Shown one piece after another: positions 1 through 6,800 of a stretch of 7,937 nucleotides of DNA (positions within the stretch are counted from its first letter, which is position 1; every line of letters begins with the position of its first letter). Origin of the DNA: CAZGWJ01 sp964529445 (GTDB lineage Bacteria; Oederibacteriota; Muellerivitia; Muellerivitales; Muellerivitaceae); NCBI GenBank assembly GCA_964529445.1, contig CAZGWJ010000108.1, positions 1-7,937 of the forward strand, in the 5' to 3' direction. The notes under the pieces are model-generated. The model was not told where the DNA came from. It did not search any database and saw only the letters and a program-made list of their open reading frames with translations. Both the position numbers and the translations under genes were made by a program.

Positions 1-1
1 T

Positions 2-73
2 CTGAAGGGTGGCGCGGCCACGGTCGAATTGCCCGCGCTCTCGTTCGCCGCTTTGGACCTTCATCTCGCCTGA
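2..73 (+). CDS. C-terminal end of an upstream protein (partial), possibly a glycoside hydrolase
   Basis: An open frame enters from the left edge and stops at TGA 71-73, leaving 23 residues. The third codon positions are mostly G or C, as in the neighbouring genes; the other open frame here (frame 1, to the TAG at 133-135) has poorer codon choice. The tail contains ELPALSFAALDL. An alternating hydrophobic 'LPaLSfavLdl' strand of this kind is how several glycoside hydrolases of the arabinofuranosidase type, with a C-terminal beta-sandwich, end. That assignment is inference from a very short piece and could be wrong. The gene lies 80 bases upstream of the dehydrogenase on the same strand, so the two could share a transcript. 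Confidence 0.45.
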   Translation: MKGGAATVELPALSFAALDLHLA

Positions 74-153
74 TCCGGCTGGTTGCCGAGAGGATGATCG
101 TGCAGGTCGGGAATTCACGGATGATTGTCCAGTAGCGGGAGAAAAGGATATCC

Positions 154-873
154 ATGGTCACGATGGGGCTGGGTAACTACCGTTTGAAGGGGAAGGTGGG
201 ATGGATCACGGGCGCCGGCGGAGCCCTGGGCCGCGAGATCGCCATGGCCTTCGCACGGGAGGGGGCCGACCTCGTCCTGTGCGATCTCGACAAGCCCTCG
301 CTCGAAAAGGCGGTCTACGAGGCGGGAAAGACGGGACGCAAGGTCTTCTCGGGCGTCTTCGACGTTTCGAAGGAGGAACAGGTCGCGGATTTCTTTGCCA
401 AGGCGGAGGAGAAGTTCGGTCGCTTGGATCTCCTGGTGAACAACGCCGGGGTTTACGTGCCCGAGGCGAACCTCTGGGAGGTCGAACGCTCCGATTTCAT
501 GCGATGCCTGGAGGTGAACCTCCTGGGCGCCTGGCATTGCACCAAGTGCGTGATCCCCGGCATGCGCGAGCGCCGTTACGGCCGCATCATCAACATCACG
601 TCCGGACTCTCGGTCGTCAACATGGCCAAGTGGGGCCCCTACGGTTGTTCCAAGGCGGCCCTGAACGCGCTGACACGCACCTGCGCCGAGGAGAACAAGG
701 GATTCAACATCCTGGTGAACGGCGTGGAGCCGGGGCTGTTCAACAGCCCCATGAATCCCCAGATCCCCGTGCCACCGACCCGGCCCATCCCCGACGTCCT
801 CCTTCTCGCCACGCTCCCGGAAAAGAGCATCAACGGTCGGTTCGTGAACGGCGGCAAGGACGTGGGATGGTGA
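154..873 (+). CDS. Short-chain dehydrogenase/reductase (SDR family oxidoreductase)
   Basis: A 239-residue classical SDR, predicted to be a cytoplasmic Rossmann-fold enzyme that oxidises or reduces a hydroxyl/carbonyl group using NAD(P)(H). Visible motifs in order: cofactor loop TGAGGALG at residues 19-26; acidic Asp44 after the second strand, which in this family usually favours NAD(H); NNAG at 96-99; and the catalytic tetrad Asn122, Ser150, Tyr163 and Lys167 (YGCSK). A PG pair at 193-194 opens the substrate-loop region. The second glycine of the usual TGxxxGxG is Ala24. After PG only about 45 residues remain, so the substrate loop and last helices are shorter than in FabG-like enzymes, yet a typical 'GRFVNGG' final strand is present. 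The ATG at 154 follows an AAGGA at 144-148 at good spacing; Met4 is an alternative start. The substrate cannot be told. The gene converges with lptG. Confidence 0.92.
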   Translation: MVTMGLGNYRLKGKVGWITGAGGALGREIAMAFAREGADLVLCDLDKPSLEKAVYEAGKTGRKVFSGVFDVSKEEQVADFFAKAEEKFGRLDLLVNNAGVYVPEANLWEVERSDFMRCLEVNLLGAWHCTKCVIPGMRERRYGRIINITSGLSVVNMAKWGPYGCSKAALNALTRTCAEENKGFNILVNGVEPGLFNSPMNPQIPVPPTRPIPDVLLLATLPEKSINGRFVNGGKDVGW

Positions 874-911
874 TGGGATGGCAACGGGGAATTGGGAATG
901 ATGAATGGGGA
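862..911. repeat. G-rich degenerate repeat at the dehydrogenase 3' end
   Basis: GGGATGG occurs at 864-870 and again at 875-881, on either side of the dehydrogenase stop codon. It is followed by GGGGAATTGGGAATG (886-900) and GAATGGGGA (903-911). Stutters of GGGAAT/GGGATG of this kind are seen in non-coding DNA of many bacteria. The copy here overlaps the last two codons of the gene. Whether it is a dispersed family in this genome cannot be judged from one copy. Confidence 0.4.
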
Positions 912-1002
912 TACACTGCCGTCCATGACGTTTGTTTGAAATGGTTTGAGTGCTGTTAAAAGCGTATTTTGGACAAGAACGGACAGCCAACGGCGGAAAA
1001 GC

Positions 1003-1080
1003 CCCCCTCACCCTACCCCTGTAGCAGAGCGCTTCGCGCACGCTACAGGACTTCGCCTCACCCGCAAGGGGAGAGGGAGC
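1003..1080. repeat. Palindromic intergenic repeat with nested hairpins
   Basis: The outer arms carry CCCTC (1005-1009) and GAGGG (1073-1077), with further C-rich and G-rich blocks inside (CCCTACCCC and AAGGGGAG). Within them lies a perfect 8-base inverted repeat, CCTGTAGC at 1018-1025 and GCTACAGG at 1042-1049. This contains a further small hairpin, GCGC-TTC-GCGC, at 1029-1039. Read on the minus strand the element would encode an SPLAGE peptide, a recurring sign of a widespread bacterial intergenic palindrome that is often mis-called as protein. The layout resembles REP/MITE-type elements. It may also act as a two-way terminator for the convergent genes; both roles are inference. Confidence 0.65.
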
Positions 1081-1100
1081 TGTTGTTTTCCACAAATAAA

Positions 1101-1123
1101 CTTCGCGGCTTGGCGACTTCGCG
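1101..1123. repeat. Short spaced direct repeat CTTCGCG
   Basis: CTTCGCG occurs at 1101-1107 and at 1117-1123 with a 16-base period; GGCTTGGCGA lies between the copies. Strings of CTT(C/T)GCGTCTTGGCG type recur in intergenic DNA of varied bacteria, so this may be a remnant of such a dispersed element. Only one degenerate unit is present here. Confidence 0.35.
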
Positions 1124-1201
1124 TTGGCCGTGTATTTATCTTGGACATCAAGAGTGATGGGGATATAGGATTCGAGACGGTATTGAGCGTGAAATGAAAG
1201 G

Positions 1202-2287
1202 TCAGTGGTTGCGCTTGACCAGCATCCAGATGCCGATTCCGCCGAAGAGGATGTTGGCGAGCCAGACCGCCAGGGCGGGCGGCAGGATCCCCGAGGTCCC
1301 CAGGGCGCTACCCACCTGGATCATCCCGAGGTAGAAGAAGGCCACCACCAGGCAGATCCCGAAACTGGCGGCCACCCCGCTGTACTTTCCGAGGTTCCAT
1401 CCGGTCGGCACTCCCAGGAGCACCAGGATCACGCAGGCGAAGGGGAAGGCCACCTTCAGGTGCATCTCGACCAGTTCCTTCTGGTAATCCGCACCGGCCA
1501 ACTGCAACTGGCGGATGTAACCCGAGAGTTCCATCATGTTGAGTTCGCGGGGCTCCTTCTGTTCGCGGGTGAAATCCTCGGGACGCTCGGGCAGTTCCAA
1601 CGGCATCTCGCGGAAGGGCTGGGCCGACAGCTCCAGCCCGGTCTCGTTGAAGACCCGGAAGTAACCCTCGCGGAAGACCCAACGCCCCCCGGACCAGGCC
1701 GCCGACTTGGCGTCGAGGCGGCTCTTCAGGCGGATCCCCTGATCGAACTCCAGAAGGAGGACATCGGACATGGTCCGGGCGTTGCCGTCGAAGACGCCGA
1801 GGTGGTACATGCGGTTCTGGGAGCCGCGGATGGACACGTTGTGCCGGACCGTCATCTGGGGCATCGGTTTCTTTTCGATCTCGACGTACTTGATCCGCTC
1901 CTTGCGCTGGTTGGCCCGGGGGACTACCGTCTCGTTGAAACCGATGGAAAGCAGCGTTACGACGAAACCCGCCGCGACCAGGGGAATGGTGACGAACCGG
2001 ATGCTCACGCCGCCCGCCCGCATGGCGATCAACTCGCTCCCCTTGGAAAGACGGCCCAGCGAGAAGAGCACGGCCATCAGCACGGCCACCGGAGTCACCT
2101 GGAGGAGCAGGAACGGGACCTGGAGGATGAAATACTTGGCGGTCGTGACGAAGCCGGGTTTGTGGTCCATGATGAATCGGATGTCCTCGAACACCCGCAC
2201 CACGAGGATGATGATGGCGAAAGCCATCATGGCGAGAAGGAAAGGGGCCAGGAATTCCTTGAGAACATAGCGCGTGAGGATCCTCAT
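1202..2287 (-). CDS. lptG: LPS export ABC transporter permease LptG
   Basis: A 361-residue inner-membrane protein of the YjgP/YjgQ (LptF/LptG) family. With LptF and the LptB ATPase it extracts lipopolysaccharide from the inner membrane and passes it to LptC. Predicted membrane helices lie near residues 12-32, 55-77, 98-117, 278-295, 303-323 and 335-356, with a periplasmic beta-jellyroll domain between helices 3 and 4. Visible family signatures are the cytoplasmic coupling segment GRLSKGSELIAMRAGG (78-93), a PEDF near 236-239 and the EMHLKVAFPFA stretch (274-284) leading into helix 4. Length is typical. The ATG at 2287 overlaps the lptF stop as ATGA, with a GGAGG (2296-2300) eight bases upstream, so translational coupling is likely. 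The frame stays open far upstream to about 3616, but that extension merely shadows lptF. Assigned LptG rather than LptF because it is the second gene and carries the PEDF / YI-x-x-L / AFPFA set. Confidence 0.93.
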   Translation of the reverse strand: MRILTRYVLKEFLAPFLLAMMAFAIIILVVRVFEDIRFIMDHKPGFVTTAKYFILQVPFLLLQVTPVAVLMAVLFSLGRLSKGSELIAMRAGGVSIRFVTIPLVAAGFVVTLLSIGFNETVVPRANQRKERIKYVEIEKKPMPQMTVRHNVSIRGSQNRMYHLGVFDGNARTMSDVLLLEFDQGIRLKSRLDAKSAAWSGGRWVFREGYFRVFNETGLELSAQPFREMPLELPERPEDFTREQKEPRELNMMELSGYIRQLQLAGADYQKELVEMHLKVAFPFACVILVLLGVPTGWNLGKYSGVAASFGICLVVAFFYLGMIQVGSALGTSGILPPALAVWLANILFGGIGIWMLVKRNH

Positions 2288-3435
2288 GTCGGTTGCCTCC
2301 GGGGGGTGAACAGGCGCAGGAGCCCCATGTAGGAGGAGCGTTCGTTGATCACGATCTGGACCATCAGGATGCCCAGGACGGCGAAGAGGACGTTGGCCCC
2401 CCAGATCCCAACGACGGGGTCGAGACCGCGTTTCAGACTCATGGCCTCTCCCATCACGAACAGCAGATAGTAGATGAAGACCAGGACCACGCCGTAGGCG
2501 AACGCGAGGAACCCTCCCCGGCGGAACCACAGTCCCAGGGCGCCGCTCACCCAGGTTACCACCAGGCACGCGAAGGGGAGGGACAGGCGCTTCTGGTACT
2601 CGACCGCCAGGCGCTGTTTCCAGCCGGCGTCCGTGGTGGCCTTCTGTTCGGCCTTCAGTTCGTCGAGGTCCATGTCCAGGAAATCCTTCTTCAGCGAGGA
2701 GAGGTTGGTCAGGGAATCCGACAGGTTCAGATGGTACTGGTAGTTCCTGAAATAGAGCTGGTTGTAGGTCTGGTACTCGTCCGGTCCCACCGTGATGGCC
2801 ACGCCGTCTTTCAGGTGCAGGTAGACCTGGAGGGTGTCGGGGTTGGTGACGAGCTTGCCGGTGCGGGCCAGCACCGTCTGGAGCGGTTCGTTGGCCGACT
2901 TTCGCATGAAGACCTTGATGTCGGCGAGGACGCCGTTCTTCTCCTGCCGATCGATGTAGATCTGGCATCCCTGGAACTGGTCGATGAAGACGCGTTCCTT
3001 GATGGCCACGTTGGCCTTGTTGCTGACGATGCGGTACGTCATCTTCTTGACCATGAAGTTCGACGCGGGAAGGATCCGGTGGTTGAAATAGAGCATGACC
3101 GCCGTGAGGACGAGCCCGAAGGCCAGGACGGGCGCCAAAAGGTGCATCATATGGACGCCGCTCGACTTGAAGGCCGTCACTTCCATGTCGGAGGCCAGTC
3201 GTCCCAGGGCCAGGAGCGTGGCCAGGAGGGCCGACATGGGAACGGTCATCGCCAGGAAGAAGGGCACGATGGATACGTAGAGGCGCAAGACGTCCCAGAA
3301 GGGGACCCCCTTGTTCAGGACAAGGTCCATCCAGAGGAACACCTTGTTGATGAGGAAGACGAAGGTGAGGGAAACCACGCAGATGCCGAAGAGCGGGAGG
3401 AGTTCCTGGAGGATGTATCGATGCGCTGTCTTCAA
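2284..3435 (-). CDS. lptF: LPS export ABC transporter permease LptF
   Basis: A 383-residue paralogue of the downstream LptG and its partner in the LptB2FG transporter. Predicted helices lie near residues 12-32, 55-78, 98-116, 285-302, 308-328 and 340-362, with a periplasmic jellyroll of about 165 residues between helices 3 and 4. The cytoplasmic coupling segment GRLASDMEVTAFKSSGV (78-94) and EYQKRLSLPFA (279-289) before helix 4 are the conserved family features. The start is TTG (3433-3435): no ATG or GTG precedes it in frame before the stop at 3472-3474. The N-terminus KTAHRYILQELLP matches the family's usual '(K/R)xxxRYxxxE' beginning, and AGGGG (3442-3446) sits six bases upstream. The length slightly exceeds the usual 350-370. 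It is the first gene of the lptF-lptG pair and overlaps lptG by four bases. LptA, LptB and LptC are not in the window. Confidence 0.93.
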   Translation of the reverse strand: MKTAHRYILQELLPLFGICVVSLTFVFLINKVFLWMDLVLNKGVPFWDVLRLYVSIVPFFLAMTVPMSALLATLLALGRLASDMEVTAFKSSGVHMMHLLAPVLAFGLVLTAVMLYFNHRILPASNFMVKKMTYRIVSNKANVAIKERVFIDQFQGCQIYIDRQEKNGVLADIKVFMRKSANEPLQTVLARTGKLVTNPDTLQVYLHLKDGVAITVGPDEYQTYNQLYFRNYQYHLNLSDSLTNLSSLKKDFLDMDLDELKAEQKATTDAGWKQRLAVEYQKRLSLPFACLVVTWVSGALGLWFRRGGFLAFAYGVVLVFIYYLLFVMGEAMSLKRGLDPVVGIWGANVLFAVLGILMVQIVINERSSYMGLLRLFTPRRQPT

Positions 3436-3465
3436 CGAGAGCCCCTGCCCTGTGGTCGAGGAACG

Positions 3466-3471
3466 AGTATA
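3466..3471 (-). promoter_or_regulatory. Candidate -10 box for lptF-lptG
   Basis: On the minus strand this reads TATACT, five of six matches to TATAAT. It lies 30 bases before the TTG start, which would give a 5' leader of about 24 bases. At 16-18 bases further upstream I find only poor matches to TTGACA (such as TCGAAC), so this is a tentative call. Confidence 0.4.
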
Positions 3472-3647
3472 TCACCCGTCCGGCGCCCGGTTCGACGGGT
3501 TTAAGGATCCCGCCGGGTCGGGCGACCGGCGGGAACGATGGGTGAGCGGCCCGCGTCCAAAGAAGGGTGTGTCGTGCGCAATGAAGGCGCCCCTTGGAGG
3601 GGGGAGGGGCTTCCATTTTGATGCCCTCCGCCGTCCGAAAGGTCGGA

Positions 3648-3653
3648 TATAAT
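3648..3653 (+). promoter_or_regulatory. Candidate -10 box (TATAAT) for the SprA-like gene
   Basis: A perfect TATAAT in an otherwise GC-rich stretch, facing the giant gene. Transcription would begin near 3660 and leave a 5' leader of about 150 bases before the ATG at 3812. No good -35 element is found at 16-18 bases; TTGATG at 3618-3623 is too far away at 24 bases. The call rests on the -10 match and its position. Confidence 0.45.
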
Positions 3654-3811
3654 GAAAACCGCTATTGATCACGACGAAGGCGCCAAGAAAGACCCTCTTT
3701 CAAGGAAGAAACAGGTGCGACCGGACCCGCCGTCGCGATGAGGCGCGCGGAGCCCTTGTTTCCTGATGCGGCAGGGACTTGAATCATGAAGCGCAGGTAC
3801 TGAAAATCCAT

Positions 3812-6800
3812 ATGATCGAAGGAGTCCGCGCCACGCCTCGTGCCTTGTCGACCCGAACGGGTATCATCCGTTTCTTCCTCCTGTGCACGATCTTCCTGGG
3901 AACTTTCCGGCCAGCGATCGCGGCGGAAGCTCCTGCGTCCGCCGCGGAGGATCCCATCCAGGTCGTGCCCATGGGCGAACCCGTCAGCATCGAGCCGCCC
4001 CCCGTCCCGGTCGGCGTCCGGGTCATGACCCTCAAGGAGGGCGTGTACCTCGCCTGGGACGAGGCACCGCTTTCGGCCAACGTGAATTACAACGTCTATC
4101 GGTCCCTGGCGCCGGGGTCGGGATACCGGCTGGTGAACGCCAAGCCGCTGACCAGTCCCTCCTTTCTGGACAGTCCCGCGAACAGCCTGGAACCCCCTGA
4201 GAACGGTCAACTCTATTTCTACGTGGTCGTCAGCGTGGACCGCCAGGGCAACATCAGCCCCTACTCCGACGAGGTGAGCGTGGAGCCCAAGGGCATGGTG
4301 CTTGCCCCGAAGGACGGGGTAGCTTCCTCCCTGGATGTGGAATCGGCCGGTGAACAGGCCAAGGAAACCCCGGAAAAGGTGGTCGCGGTTCCCGAGAGCG
4401 GGGTTCTCAACCTCTCCCTTCCGGCGGACAGCCAGTTGTCCATCCAGGGCTACAAGAAGGTCGAGGCGCGGTTCACCCAGCAGAAGTTCTTCCGCGGGGA
4501 GGTGGGCGGCATCAAACCGGTGAGCAACACCAACGAGATCAACCAGGAACTCGTGGTGGCCCTGGACGGGAAGATCGGGGACAACGTCACCGTGCACGTG
4601 GATTTCTCCGACGTCAACCGCAGCGGCGGCGTGGACCAGTCCAAGCAGGAGATTTCCATCGTCTACCGGGGCGACGAGGACAGCGCGATCCAGGAGGTGG
4701 CGTTCGGGGACCTCCAACTCGCCCTTCCCAACACGGAATTCGCGGGTTTCAACAAGCAGTTGTTCGGCATCCAGGGAAGGGCCCAGTTCGACCGGCTGAA
4801 ACTGACGACCCTCTTCGCCCAGACCAAGGGCATCGTCGAGACCCGGGTGTTCCGGGGGAACTACGTCCAGAACGACCGCATCCTCGCGGACATCGAATAC
4901 CTGAGGGGCAAGTACTACCTCATCACCAAGGGCTCCCGGCCTGCCACGGTGGCCGGCCAGGTCGTGAACCAGGCCCTTCCCCAGAACGGGACCGAGCAAA
5001 TCTGGGTGGACGACGGCAACGCCCTCAACAACACGGGCGGGTCGAACTTCCGGGGCAACTTCGAGTTGTTCCTTCCGGGCCGGGATTACACGCTGGATTA
5101 CTCGACGGGTGTGATCACGTTCCAGCGCTACATATCGTCCCCCTACCGGATCGCGGTGGGATTCGTCACCCGCGATAACGTTCGCGTCGGTTTCGACGTC
5201 CAAGGGGAGGTGGACCTCGCGTCGGGCTTGAATGTCCCGCCCGACGGCATCATCAGCGATGCCGCGCATCTCCTGAAGGACAACCTCAACGCCTCGGATG
5301 TGAGTCCCTTGTACCTGGTGAACCTCTATGACCTGGGGCGGGACAAGATCATCCCCCCGGAGCAGGACCCCGAGTTCCTCTTCGAGGTGGTGGACCAGGG
5401 CACCAACACGGTGGTGCAGACGGGTCAGGGCGACGGCACTCCCGCCAAGCCTCGTGTCTTCCGGTTCGACACGGACCTCAATCTCCTCGTGGTGGAGGAC
5501 CGCACCAACACGGGGTTCCCCGAAAGGGCCTTCGCCAATCCGGGTGGCGGCACGGGCACCAATGAGGTGTACAGCCAAACGTATCCCGCCAGCCTCTATC
5601 GCATGCAGCTCCGGTACAAGACGCGCGTCGATTTCTACCGTCTCGACCGCTTCAACATCATCCGGGGGTCCGAGACGGTTTTCGTGGACGGACGGCGCCT
5701 GCGGCGCGATGCAGACTACTTCTTCGATTACACCTCCGGTTACCTGGACTTCCAGGACGCGTCCTTGATCCGTCCGGACAGCGAGATCGTGGTAACCTAC
5801 GAGTATTCACCTTTCGGATCCTCCTTCCAGAGCAACGTTTTCGGGGCCCGGGCCGAATACGACGTCACCGATCATCTGTTCCTGGGTTCCACGTTCCTCT
5901 ACAACGGAACACAGAAGCCCCGGGACATCCCGGCCATCGGTTCCACGCCCAACTCCCTCTCCCTCCTGGATGCCGACGCGCGTTACGACCTGAAGAGGCA
6001 CATGATCAAATCGGTCACGTCCCTGGTGCCGGGTCTGGGAGGATGGATGCCCCCCCTGGATGTCAAGTTGTCGGCCGAGGTGGCACGAAGCGTGTACAAC
6101 CCCGATTCCTTCGAGTCCCGCGAGGAGGGCGAGGAGGGCACCGCCATGGTGGACAGCATGGAAGGGACCGACGAGACCACCGGTGTCTCCGTGAACGAGA
6201 CCCGCTGGGTCGTCTCGTCCCGGCCGCTTCCTGTGGTCTCCCTGGGAAGCCTGAACTACCTGTCCGATTCCACGGCGGCCAACAACCGCATCCGGTTCCG
6301 CAACGGTGACACCATCTTCGGTCGCAACAACGTCAACGGAGGGCATGTCTACCAGGTCACGGGCCGCGAGGAGGATCGGGTGGATATCCTGCAAGTGCCT
6401 TACTCCCGCCTGACCGACCAACGCTGGGGCGGTGTCCGGCAGGTGATCTCGCCTACGGGCATCGACGTTTCCAGTTCCAAGTACCTGGAGACCTGGATCT
6501 ACAACGACGGGGTCGACAAGTGGGTGGTGGTGGACATCGGCACCATCCCGGAGGACGTGAACGCCAACGGCCTACTCGACAAGGAATTGGACCCGGCCAA
6601 CCCCACCCTCGGTGACGACGGCATCCTCACCTACTACCACGACAAGCTGTCCGGGACCACGATCGAACCCGGGGAAGCCATGAGCCAGGAGGGGCGCAAC
6701 AACGGGCTCTACGACAGCGAGGATTACAACGAGGACGGGCTACTGGGATCGACCCAGTCCTATTTCCAATGGGGTTTCCGGGCCAATTGGACGGGATGGC

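Larger units (their letters stand above)
874..1201. other. Convergent intergenic region with repeat-like elements, no credible gene
   Basis: This 328-base stretch lies between the dehydrogenase stop and the lptG stop, which face each other. It is visibly more AT-rich than the genes around it, apart from the palindromic block at 1003-1080. Short open frames exist (for example plus 946-1197), but they have no usable ribosome site, no recognisable motif and run through the repeats, so I do not call them. No classical hairpin-plus-T-run terminator was found; the palindrome is the only strong candidate for stopping either transcript. Confidence 0.7.
3436..3811. other. Divergent control region between lptF and the SprA-like gene
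   Basis: The 376 bases separate divergently transcribed lptF and the giant gene. The region holds the two candidate -10 boxes and a G-rich inverted repeat, GCCCCT (3589-3594) with AGGGGC (3605-3610), followed by a T-rich TTCCATTTT. An open frame of 29 codons at 3652-3741 begins inside the TATAAT box and has no ribosome site, so it is not called. No tRNA, riboswitch fold or transposon remnant is recognisable. Confidence 0.6.

Noticed and set aside
115..1095. Minus-strand open frame of 326 residues across the dehydrogenase
   Set aside because: Its N-terminus is read from the palindromic repeat (SPLAGE) and the rest is antisense to a clear SDR.
946..1197. Plus-strand 83-residue open frame in the convergent gap
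   Set aside because: It runs straight through the repeats and has no ribosome site or recognisable motif.
2293..3504. Plus-strand open frame of 403 residues
   Set aside because: Shadow of lptF: rich in Q, E, H and D with no fold or ribosome site.
2288..3616. Minus-strand extension of the lptG frame to 804 residues
   Set aside because: The extra part overlaps lptF in another frame, has low-complexity proline/arginine/glycine-rich sequence, and the ATGA overlap with a GGAGG marks the true lptG start at 2287.
3589..3619. Possible terminator from the GCCCCT/AGGGGC inverted repeat and following T-rich bases
   Set aside because: No plus-strand gene ends upstream of it, the stem is only six bases and the T-run is broken.
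3652..3741. 29-codon open frame upstream of the SprA-like gene
   Set aside because: Its ATG overlaps the TATAAT box, it has no ribosome site and it resembles no known leader peptide.
3662..5578. Minus-strand open frame of 638 residues
   Set aside because: It lies opposite the SprA-like gene, whose forward frame has recognisable domains. The reverse frame is a GC-rich shadow full of V, H, G and R with no domain.
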